Positions 8,562 to 15,325 of a DNA stretch of 50,707 nucleotides are shown here, in pieces. The notes beneath the pieces were generated by a model, which was not told the DNA's origin, made no database searches, and was given only the letters and a program-made list of their open reading frames with translations. Position numbers and translations under genes: made by a program. Source of the DNA: Armatimonadota bacterium (GTDB lineage Bacteria > Armatimonadota > Fimbriimonadia > Fimbriimonadales > Fimbriimonadaceae); NCBI GenBank assembly GCA_029781035.1, contig JAKOXK010000046.1:1-50707 (forward strand). The letters run 5' to 3'. Position 1 is the first letter of the stretch, and each line of letters starts with the position of its first letter.

Positions 8562-9305
8562 GTGACCGACCCGTTCCTCGTGCTTACGCCCGAGAAAGTG
8601 GTCGTCAGCTACCGGGTCTGTGGGTTCGGAACGCGGTTCTGGGCCCACGCCTTGGACGTGGTGATCGCAGGTAGCTTCGTCTTCGCTGTGCTTTTCGTGG
8701 TCAGTTTCTTTGCCCGTGTATTCGGGCCAGAACTGATGTTCATCGGTGTTTTGATCGGCCTCGTTGCGTTCCTGGCCTACTTCGTCCTGTTCGAGGGCTT
8801 GTGGCGGGGTCAGACCGTCGGGAAGAAGGCGTTCGGCCTCCGCGTGGTCATGGTCGACGGTACGCCGGTCACGTTCCTCGCAGCGCTGTACCGGAACCTT
8901 CTGAGGCCCGCAGACATGGTGCCCGCGCTCTATCTGGTCGGCATCCTCGCTATGTTCCTAAACCCACGATCGCAACGTTTGGGAGACCTTGTCGCCGGCA
9001 CCGTCGTGATCGGCGACCCTACTCCGAGCCTCGGGTTCACGCCTGCGCCCCACCGGGTCGGCATTCATCGTTATGAGAGCACGGTGGGAGAACTCCGGCG
9101 GATGTCGATCGAGGAGTACCAGGCGCTCAAGCGACTGTGCGACCGGTTTCCCCTGCTTCCCGCCGAGACTCAGCAGTGGGCCGTCGACTCGATTTGGGCG
9201 CCTTTTGCCGAGCGTCACGGTATCCAGACCCTGACCGATGTGCACCCCATCTATCAGATGCAGGCCGTCGTGATGAAGTACGGACGGTTGCACAAGCTCA
9301 TCTAA
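8562..9305 (+). CDS. RDD family membrane protein
   Basis: A 247-residue protein. The RDD domain covers about residues 15-150. It has the opening 'GFGTRFWAHALDVVI' (the position of the family's Arg-Asp), hydrophobic segments around residues 32-55, 62-82 and 108-130, and the typical 'LWRGQTVGKKAFGLRVV' and 'QRLGDLVAGTVVI' motifs. The ~90-residue C-terminal soluble extension is unassigned. RDD proteins are poorly understood; some have been proposed as transporters. The GTG start is supported by the -10 element exactly 6 bases upstream and by alignment of the RDD domain. It is divergent from the DUF58 gene, a frequent pairing. Confidence 0.85.
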   Translation: MTDPFLVLTPEKVVVSYRVCGFGTRFWAHALDVVIAGSFVFAVLFVVSFFARVFGPELMFIGVLIGLVAFLAYFVLFEGLWRGQTVGKKAFGLRVVMVDGTPVTFLAALYRNLLRPADMVPALYLVGILAMFLNPRSQRLGDLVAGTVVIGDPTPSLGFTPAPHRVGIHRYESTVGELRRMSIEEYQALKRLCDRFPLLPAETQQWAVDSIWAPFAERHGIQTLTDVHPIYQMQAVVMKYGRLHKLI

Positions 9306-9474
9306 AGGCTGGGGAAATGCTGTCGAAAGTCGTGTGCACAGCGTGGAAAGGGAAAAGCGTCCGTTCTGCGATCCACTTTTCCCCTGGTTCTGCTCAGGGA
9401 CTCGACGAGCCCGGTTGAACTGAGGAACACTGTGTTTTCCCTATGATGCGGTGGTTTATAAAGGTAACAGAAAT
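9306..9474 (+). promoter_or_regulatory. recF upstream region with -10 candidate
   Basis: This 169-base gap holds TATGAT at 9442-9447 and, after a roughly 20-base leader, AAGG (9461-9464) before the tandem ATGs at 9475/9478. I searched for DnaA boxes because recF often lies near the origin, but found only weak, imperfect matches. No -35 at standard spacing is evident. Confidence 0.4.
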
Positions 9475-10590
9475 ATGATGTCAAGAGACTTATCTGAAGA
9501 GGAAGGTGTGGGGAAAGTCCCGTTGCTGTTCCTCTCACGGTTGTCTCTCACCGACTTTAGAATCTACGACCAGTTGGAGTTGGAGCCGTCACCTGGCCTC
9601 AATCTTGTCGCCGGACCGAATGCTCAAGGGAAGACCAGTCTGATCGAGGCCCTTGCGCTCGTGTCGACGGGCCGCTTGCTCCGGGGTTCGAAAGACGTTC
9701 AAGCGATCCGACACGGATGTGAAACCGCTTCTGTCGAAGGCATTCTTGGGCAGAGCTTGACTCGTCTGACTGTCGAGCTGCGCCGTGGCACAAGGAAAAG
9801 GGCCTTGCTCAACGGGATGGGTCTACCACGTCCGTCTGACCTGCTCGGTCGGCTCCCCTCGGTGTCCTTCTCCGCGACCGACTTGGAAATCGTGAGTGGA
9901 GAGCCTCAGGACAGGCGGCAGTTCCTGGATTGGGAGATCGCCCAACTTTCACCTGCTTACTTGCGGCACCTAACCGTGTACAAGCGGGCTCTGGAGCAAC
10001 GCAACGCTCTCCTTCGGCAGGCTCAAGACACTCCTGTCTCCGCCAGTGTCTTCGAACCTTGGGAGTCGCAACTCTCGGATCATGGTGGGGCACTCCGCGA
10101 GACTCGGACTGCCTGGATCGACGAGCTCTCGCGCGATGCCGCAGAAGCACACGCACGTCTTGGCGGTGGAGAGGAACTCTGTCTCCAGTACGATATTAGG
10201 GACGAGGGAGACGTGCGGTCGTCTCGTGCCATCGACATTCAGCGGGGCTCGACCAGTGTGGGGCCCCACCGGGATGACCTCGTGATCCGAGTCGCAGGCC
10301 AAGAGGCGAGGTATTTCGCCAGTCAAGGGCAACAGAGGACGGCCGTGATCGCACTCAAGCTAGCCGTCTTGGCCGCAGCCGAGCGACATTTCAAACAGTC
10401 TCCTGTACTGCTTTTGGACGACGTGTTCAGTGACTTGGACCGTTCGCGTCGATCACAGTTGATGGAACTGACTCTCGGTCGGGGAGGACAAGTCTTTCTC
10501 ACCTGCACAGAAGCCGATCAGGTCGGTTTCGAGTTGATCGAGTCGTCCACGATCTTCCAGGTAGAGTCAGGGAGGGTGTCTCGTCGATGA
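9475..10590 (+). CDS. recF: DNA replication/repair protein RecF
   Basis: A 371-residue SMC-like ABC ATPase that helps load RecA at gaps in duplex DNA. It shows the N-terminal strand and 'LTDFRIYDQLELEP' opening, Walker A GPNAQGKTS (about residues 47-55), the RecF signature 'SVGPHRDDL', the ABC signature region 'YFASQGQQRTAVIALKLA', and Walker B with D-loop 'PVLLLDDVFSDLD'. I chose ATG 9475 (9478 is equivalent); a GTG at 9451 would sit only 3 bases after the -10. Compared with RecF from other phyla, the N-terminus carries roughly 15 extra residues before the first strand, so an internal GTG or TTG start remains possible. The stop overlaps the ATG of dciA (ATGA). dnaA and dnaN are not adjacent in this window. 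Confidence 0.93.
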   Translation: MMSRDLSEEEGVGKVPLLFLSRLSLTDFRIYDQLELEPSPGLNLVAGPNAQGKTSLIEALALVSTGRLLRGSKDVQAIRHGCETASVEGILGQSLTRLTVELRRGTRKRALLNGMGLPRPSDLLGRLPSVSFSATDLEIVSGEPQDRRQFLDWEIAQLSPAYLRHLTVYKRALEQRNALLRQAQDTPVSASVFEPWESQLSDHGGALRETRTAWIDELSRDAAEAHARLGGGEELCLQYDIRDEGDVRSSRAIDIQRGSTSVGPHRDDLVIRVAGQEARYFASQGQQRTAVIALKLAVLAAAERHFKQSPVLLLDDVFSDLDRSRRSQLMELTLGRGGQVFLTCTEADQVGFELIESSTIFQVESGRVSRR

Positions 10591-10895
10591 AACGTGTCGC
10601 TGACATGTTAGGAAGTGCGGTGGGTCAGAAGCAGGTGTTGCGTGCAGCACGTGCCCAGGCGCTCTTCGGCCGATGGTCCGAGGTGGTCGGCGAGACATTG
10701 GCGGCCAAGTCCACGCCCGACCGCTTCGAGGATGGGACGCTTTGGGTCGTCGTCAAGGGTGCAGCTTGGGGTCAGGAATTGCGCCTTCGCGAGGATCTCG
10801 TCCTAGCCCGATTGAACGACTTGGCTGGCGAGCCTGGCCTCTTCCTGGAAATGCGCGTGGCGGTCGGCCCTAAGCGCCGCGACATGTTGGGGTGA
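10587..10895 (+). CDS. dciA: DciA-like (DUF721) helicase loader
   Basis: A 102-residue DUF721/DciA protein. DciA is the ancestral loader of the replicative helicase DnaB in bacteria lacking DnaC/DnaI. The DUF721 pattern is visible: 'ALFGRWSEVVGETLAAKSTPDRFEDGTLWV' (W..vVG..la.hs.P....g.L.V), then 'WGQELRLREDLVLARLN'. The length is close to the minimal domain. Translation is coupled to recF through the ATGA overlap, and comEC follows after 6 bases, so the three form one operon. DUF721 genes next to recF are common in many phyla. Confidence 0.82.
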   Translation: MKRVADMLGSAVGQKQVLRAARAQALFGRWSEVVGETLAAKSTPDRFEDGTLWVVVKGAAWGQELRLREDLVLARLNDLAGEPGLFLEMRVAVGPKRRDMLG

Positions 10896-10901
10896 TCGAG
10901 A

Positions 10902-12281
10902 GTGAAGCGGGAGTTGGAGGCTCGACCGCTCGTCGTGGCGTTCCTTGGGCTCTGTGCCGGCCTTGCTTCGGGCTTCTGCTGGTGGAACTTCCTGTTCGCG
11001 CTGTTGTTGGTTCCGGTCTTGGGTCGATCACGACAACTGGTGACACTGGCGGTGGCGGTCAGCCTGGGATGGGTGCTCCGTCCCGCCCCTATGCCCGAGG
11101 TCAGGGTTCCAGGCGGACACTTTGTCGGCCGTGCAACAGTGTTGACCGTGCCTGCGACGACTCGTTATGGCCTTTCGGCTGTCGTCGACACCAAAGGCAA
11201 ACGGTACCGTCTCTATCTACCTGCGGACTCGAGCGCGAACCGGGGCGACGTCCTCGATCTCGACGCCGACATCGTCCCACTGCCAGACCGCTCTGTCAAT
11301 CAACACTTGGAGGTGGCCGCTTTGCGACCCACAAGCCCCGTGCGGACTGTTTCGCAGGGCTTTGTGGGTTGGAAGTGGGGTCTCGCCTTGAGACGCTCCT
11401 TCCTGGCCTTTGTGGGACGCCACACGTCAACGGTGGCAACGGGCCTCGTTGAGGCGCTGTGCCTCAACGTGACGGCAGAGCTGGGCGATCGGGTTTACGA
11501 GCATCTTCGCAACACGGGGACGATCCACATCGTGTCGGCTTCAGGGCTCCATGTCGCGATCGTCGCGGCCTTTATGGCCCTTGGGCTCTTCCTTTTGCCG
11601 ATCCCTCGTTGGATGCAGATATCGCTCTTGGGTGTCGCCCTGTTTCTCTACGCCGCTGCAGCAGGGTTCCACGCGCCGATGATGAGGGGTGTCCTGATGG
11701 TTTTGGTGGCTTCTCTTGCCTACCTCGTTCGGCGCGAGCCAGACGGCCTTTCAGCAGTGTCTTTAGCTGGGATAATCAACCTTTTGGTTGAGAAGGAAGC
11801 TGTTGGAACGTTGGGGTTCCAGCTCTCATACCTGGCGGTTGCGGCGCTGCTCATGTTTGGGCACAGCGAGCGCGTTCGCTCGCAGGATACGTTGGTTCGG
11901 ACGGTCGGTGTGAGGGCTCAGTTCTTGGCACGCAGCAGTCTCGTGGCCTCTCTGGCCACGGCTCCGCTCTTGGCGTACACCTTTGGCCAGGTGCCTCTGG
12001 CTTCTGTCTTAGCCAACCTTTTGGTTGTGCCGGTGTTACCTTTGGTCGTCGTGGCTAGTATTTCGGCGTGGTCTATGGCGCCGTTGTCGCTGGCCGTGGC
12101 GGTTGGAGTGATCAAGACGGTCATCGAGCCGTTGACGGGGTGGGTCCTCGCTGTGGTGGAAACGATGGGGTCATGGAGTTGGTCGATCCTCCACGTCCCC
12201 CCGTTTTCTCCATATTGGCTCGTCCTGGTCTACGGTCTGGCCGCGGCACTCTACGCGCCAAGAATGCGGCCAGCGGACTAG
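10902..12281 (+). CDS. comEC: ComEC/Rec2-type DNA uptake channel lacking the MBL domain
   Basis: A 459-residue polytopic membrane protein. Two N-terminal hydrophobic segments are followed by a soluble OB-like region (about residues 70-150). The Competence domain comes next, with its hallmark 'TGTIHIVSASGLHVAIVAAF' and then about eight transmembrane helices, including 'GFHAPMMRGVLMV' and 'GFQLSYLAVAALL'. ComEC forms the inner-membrane channel for transforming single-stranded DNA. Full-length homologues carry a C-terminal metallo-beta-lactamase domain; here the gene stops after the last helices and overlaps the convergent valS by 4 bases, so that domain is absent. GTG start 6 bases after dciA. 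Confidence 0.87.
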   Translation: MKRELEARPLVVAFLGLCAGLASGFCWWNFLFALLLVPVLGRSRQLVTLAVAVSLGWVLRPAPMPEVRVPGGHFVGRATVLTVPATTRYGLSAVVDTKGKRYRLYLPADSSANRGDVLDLDADIVPLPDRSVNQHLEVAALRPTSPVRTVSQGFVGWKWGLALRRSFLAFVGRHTSTVATGLVEALCLNVTAELGDRVYEHLRNTGTIHIVSASGLHVAIVAAFMALGLFLLPIPRWMQISLLGVALFLYAAAAGFHAPMMRGVLMVLVASLAYLVRREPDGLSAVSLAGIINLLVEKEAVGTLGFQLSYLAVAALLMFGHSERVRSQDTLVRTVGVRAQFLARSSLVASLATAPLLAYTFGQVPLASVLANLLVVPVLPLVVVASISAWSMAPLSLAVAVGVIKTVIEPLTGWVLAVVETMGSWSWSILHVPPFSPYWLVLVYGLAAALYAPRMRPAD

Positions 12282-14884
12282 CCTTCGAACATCTGGATAC
12301 TGGCTCGCACCTTGTCGAGCTCATCAAGGAGCCGAGCCAAGTCTCCACGGGCTTTGTCGACGACTTCGGGCTTGGCGCGGTCGACGAAGTTGGGGTCTGC
12401 CAGCCGCTTCTCCAACCCTTCGGCCTGCTGTGCTGTCTTTGCCTCGACTCCTCTCAGCCGTGCGATTTCAGCTTCCGGATCGACCAATCCTTGAGTTGGA
12501 AGGTAGAGGTCGACGCCTTGGCAGGTTGTCGAAATGTGCTTTCCGGTCGGTCTTCCCGATTCGAGCGTTTCGACCCAAGCTTGGCCGCGTAGAGTCTCTT
12601 CGCCGCCCTCGAGGTCGCCGGCATAGCAGACGAGCGGAACGACTGTACCTGGCGTGATCCTTAGTTCCGCTCGGAGGGCGCGAAGGGCCCTGACAACGTC
12701 GAACCAGCGCTCCACTTGGGCTTCTGTGGCCGGCTCAGCCCAGTCGGAAGGGATGGAGGGCCAGGTGGAGGCCATCAAGAGACGCCCTTCCTCGTGACGG
12801 GGCAGATGACTGTAGACCTCTTCGGTGATATGCGGGATCACAGGGTGCGCGATCTTGAGGAATGTCTCCAGAGCTTGCAGGAGCACCCACTGGACAGTCC
12901 CGCGGCTCTGGGGGTCGGCGAGGCGGACCTTGGAGACTTCGATATACCAGTCACAAAGCTCGTTCCAGAAGAACCGGTAGAGAGCCTGTGTGCCGGCCTG
13001 GATGTTGTAACCATCGTAAGCTTCCCGAACCGACTGCTCGGTTCGGGCAAGACGGCTAAGCAGCCACCGGTCAAAGACTCCGAGACGGTCCGGCCGGTCA
13101 CCGTTGAAGCCCTCCAGGTTCATCAGTACGAACCGTGAGGCGTTCCAGATCTTGTTACAGAAGTTCCGCGCGTCCACCGTTCGGCGCTCGCTGTACCGGA
13201 TCTCCTGGTTTTCGCCCGTCTGGCTGAATAGGGTCCAACGGAGGGCGTCGGCTCCCTTTTCCTCGATGATGCCCATGGGATCGACGCCGGTTCCCAGGCT
13301 CTTGCTCATCCGTTTCCCGTCCTCGGTCAAGACCGTGGCGTAGATGTAGACCTCCTTGAAGGGGATCTTCTTCATGAAGTCAGTGCCCATCATGACCATG
13401 CGGGCGACCCAGAGGTAGATGATGTCTCGGGCTGTGACCAGGACGCTCGTGGGGTAGTAGCGCGCGAGGTCTCCGGTCTGTTCCGGCCAGCCCAAAGTGG
13501 CAAAGGGCCAGAGTCCGCTGCTGAACCACGTGTCCAAGACGTCGTCGTCCTGCCGTACGATCTTCTGGTGACCCGCCTGTTCCTGGGCGTCTTCCCAGTT
13601 CATAGCGGCAAACGGGATACCATCTTCGGTGTAATAGACGGGGACGCGGTGGCCCCACCACAGTTGACGGCTGATGCACCAGTCACGGATGTTTTTCATC
13701 CAATCGAGGTACACCGCGGCGTACCGGTCTGGGACGAACCGGACTTCCCCTTCCTCCACGACTTTGATCGCTTGGGCTGCAAGTTCGCGCTGGTTGACGA
13801 ACCATTGTTCGCTCGCCATGGGTTCCACGACTTCATGGCTCCGTTCACTGATGATAAGGGGTACTTCGTAGTCCTCGATCTTCACCAGGCTGCCTTCAGC
13901 CTCCAAGTCGGCGACGATCATCTTGCGGGCTTCGTAACGGTCGTGTCCGGAGTACTTGCCACAGCCGGAAGCCACATGGGCTGTCTCGTCCAAGACGACG
14001 AGGACGTCGAGCCCGTGCCGTTGTCCGACCTCGAAGTCGTTGGCGTCATGACCTGGCGTAATCTTCACCGCGCCGGTACCGAACTCCGGATCGGGGTAGT
14101 CGTCCGCGATCAACGGGATCTGGCGGCCGACGAGGGGCAGGATCAGCCCCTTTCCCACGAGCCCGTGGTAGCGGGCGTCAGACGGGTGGACGGCGACGGC
14201 CACGTCACCGAGCATGGTCTCGGGCCTTGTCGTGGCCACCGTGACATAGCCACTCCCGTCAGCAAAGGGGTAACGGACATGGTAGAGCTTCCCCTTTGTG
14301 ACCTGCCTCTCGGTCTCAATGTCGCTAACGCTGGTTCGCAGTACCGGATCCCAGTTCACGACTCGCTTTCCACGATAGATCAGCCCCCGTCGGAACCAGT
14401 CGATGAAGACCTTCAAGACAGCGTCGTGGTATCGGTCGTCGAGAGTGAAGCGCTCGCGGTCCCAGTCAAAGGCGCAACCCAGTGCCCTGAATTGCCGCAG
14501 GATCTGCCCGCCGCTCTCATGCCGCCACTGCCAAACGCGCTCCAGGAACTTCTCCCTTCCGATTTGAACGGGGCTCAATCCCTCCTTCTTGAGCAGTTTG
14601 GTGACGACGCCCTGGGTGGCGATGCCGGCGTGGTCTTGTCCAGGGAGGATGAGGACTTCGTGCCCGGTCATGCGTTTGTACCGGCCAAAGAGGTCTTGGA
14701 GTGGGTAGCAAAGCGCATGGCCCATGTGGAGTGAGCCGGTGACGTTCGGCGGCGGGATCGTGATGGCGTAGACGGGTTTGTCGCTTCCTGATTGCGGCTT
14801 GAACAGCCCGGCTTCTTCCCAGGCGGAATACCATTTAGACTCGACGCTCGAGGCGTCGTAACGGGACGAGAGCTCTGTATTCAC
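12278..14884 (-). CDS. valS: Valyl-tRNA synthetase
   Basis: 868-residue class I aminoacyl-tRNA synthetase that charges tRNA-Val. It shows 'PPPNVTGSLHMGHAL' with the HIGH-type HMGH at residues 53-56 and the CP1 editing domain (about 190-370, TTRPETMLGD, the threonine-rich editing loop). It also has the catalytic 'DVLDTWFSSGLWP', KRMSKS at 524-529, the anticodon-binding helical domain, and a C-terminal coiled-coil arm (about 800-868, 'AEIARLRGVEAKTAQQAEGLEKRL'). Complete and of normal length. The GTG start at 14884 follows AGGAAAGAG at a loose spacing; a TACAAT -10 lies 33 bases upstream, so this gene has a true leader. The 3' end overlaps comEC by 4 bases. Confidence 0.97.
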   Translation of the reverse strand: MNTELSSRYDASSVESKWYSAWEEAGLFKPQSGSDKPVYAITIPPPNVTGSLHMGHALCYPLQDLFGRYKRMTGHEVLILPGQDHAGIATQGVVTKLLKKEGLSPVQIGREKFLERVWQWRHESGGQILRQFRALGCAFDWDRERFTLDDRYHDAVLKVFIDWFRRGLIYRGKRVVNWDPVLRTSVSDIETERQVTKGKLYHVRYPFADGSGYVTVATTRPETMLGDVAVAVHPSDARYHGLVGKGLILPLVGRQIPLIADDYPDPEFGTGAVKITPGHDANDFEVGQRHGLDVLVVLDETAHVASGCGKYSGHDRYEARKMIVADLEAEGSLVKIEDYEVPLIISERSHEVVEPMASEQWFVNQRELAAQAIKVVEEGEVRFVPDRYAAVYLDWMKNIRDWCISRQLWWGHRVPVYYTEDGIPFAAMNWEDAQEQAGHQKIVRQDDDVLDTWFSSGLWPFATLGWPEQTGDLARYYPTSVLVTARDIIYLWVARMVMMGTDFMKKIPFKEVYIYATVLTEDGKRMSKSLGTGVDPMGIIEEKGADALRWTLFSQTGENQEIRYSERRTVDARNFCNKIWNASRFVLMNLEGFNGDRPDRLGVFDRWLLSRLARTEQSVREAYDGYNIQAGTQALYRFFWNELCDWYIEVSKVRLADPQSRGTVQWVLLQALETFLKIAHPVIPHITEEVYSHLPRHEEGRLLMASTWPSIPSDWAEPATEAQVERWFDVVRALRALRAELRITPGTVVPLVCYAGDLEGGEETLRGQAWVETLESGRPTGKHISTTCQGVDLYLPTQGLVDPEAEIARLRGVEAKTAQQAEGLEKRLADPNFVDRAKPEVVDKARGDLARLLDELDKVRASIQMFEG

Positions 14885-14917
14885 TGCTTTCTCTTTCCTG
14901 TCTTGAAAGACACCTCG

Positions 14918-14923
14918 ATTGTA
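14918..14923 (-). promoter_or_regulatory. valS: -10 candidate for valS
   Basis: TACAAT on the minus strand, 33 bases before the valS GTG. The leader of about 26 bases contains a purine-rich stretch (AGGAAAGAGAAAG) that can serve as ribosome binding site. No T-box leader is seen; the space is too short for one. Confidence 0.45.
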
Positions 14924-14942
14924 CCGGCGTGGCCTGTGGGCC

Positions 14943-15266
14943 TTAGAGACGGTAGCGGTGCTTCATGTCCAGGTAACGCTCGTGGACCTTCGAGCTCAGA
15001 GTCGAATCGAGCCGTCGATCCAGGATCGGGACTAAGTGGTCGCGCAACGCTGACCCTCGCACCATCCATTGGAAGTACCGCCGGCCGCTGTGATCGTAGG
15101 GCCCGTACAGCCGTCCCCAGGGACACTTCGTCTCGAGCCACCGGAACAGATTCTCATGATCCGTGTGCATCCGGAGCGTCACGTGCGCCACTTTGCCGTC
15201 ACCGCCAAAGTGGCCCTCACCCAGCAACACTCCCACCAAAAAGCCCTCCTCAAAGTCGTTCAACAT
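14943..15266 (-). CDS. LAGLIDADG-like mini-protein
   Basis: A 107-residue protein whose N-terminus 'FLVGVLLGEGHFGGDGK' has the shape of a LAGLIDADG helix (hydrophobic, small, then acidic E before H/F and a Gly-rich turn), as in single-motif homing endonucleases and their domesticated relatives. It is followed by a beta-rich 'VTLRMHTDHENLFRWLE', 'RLYGPYDHSGRRYFQWMVRG' and a helical end. One copy only, so it would act as a dimer. It lies between two ordinary chromosomal genes with no intron or intein nearby, which argues for a domesticated DNA-binding role rather than a mobile one. The ATG at 15266 lies 10 bases after TACATT, inside an inverted repeat. The motif reading is mine and untested. 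Confidence 0.65.
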   Translation of the reverse strand: MLNDFEEGFLVGVLLGEGHFGGDGKVAHVTLRMHTDHENLFRWLETKCPWGRLYGPYDHSGRRYFQWMVRGSALRDHLVPILDRRLDSTLSSKVHERYLDMKHRYRL

Positions 15267-15294
15267 GTTTCACCGTAATGTAGCACGTGAAACA
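15266..15294. promoter_or_regulatory. Inverted repeat spanning the mini-protein promoter
   Basis: TGTTTCAC (15266-15273) and GTGAAACA (15287-15294) form an 8-bp perfect inverted repeat with 13 bases between. The interval holds the minus-strand -10 candidate TACATT (15282-15277) of the LAGLIDADG-like gene, and the repeat ends 20 bases upstream of the divergent GH127 -10. It has the geometry of an operator. Confidence 0.45.
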
Positions 15295-15313
15295 ATCAGA
15301 ACCGAAGCACAGG

Positions 15314-15319
15314 TAGGAT
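15314..15319 (+). promoter_or_regulatory. -10 element of the first GH127 gene, leaderless
   Basis: TAGGAT ends exactly 6 bases before the GTG at 15326, so transcription should start at or next to the start codon. No -35 match at 17 bases. Confidence 0.5.
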
Positions 15320-15325
15320 CACGCT

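Noticed and set aside
9306-9474. Replication origin or DnaA boxes next to recF
   Set aside because: Only poor partial matches to TTATCCACA are present, and dnaA/dnaN are absent.
13568-14734. 388-codon open frame on the plus strand
   Set aside because: It is antisense to valS, whose full-length sequence with all motifs is certain.
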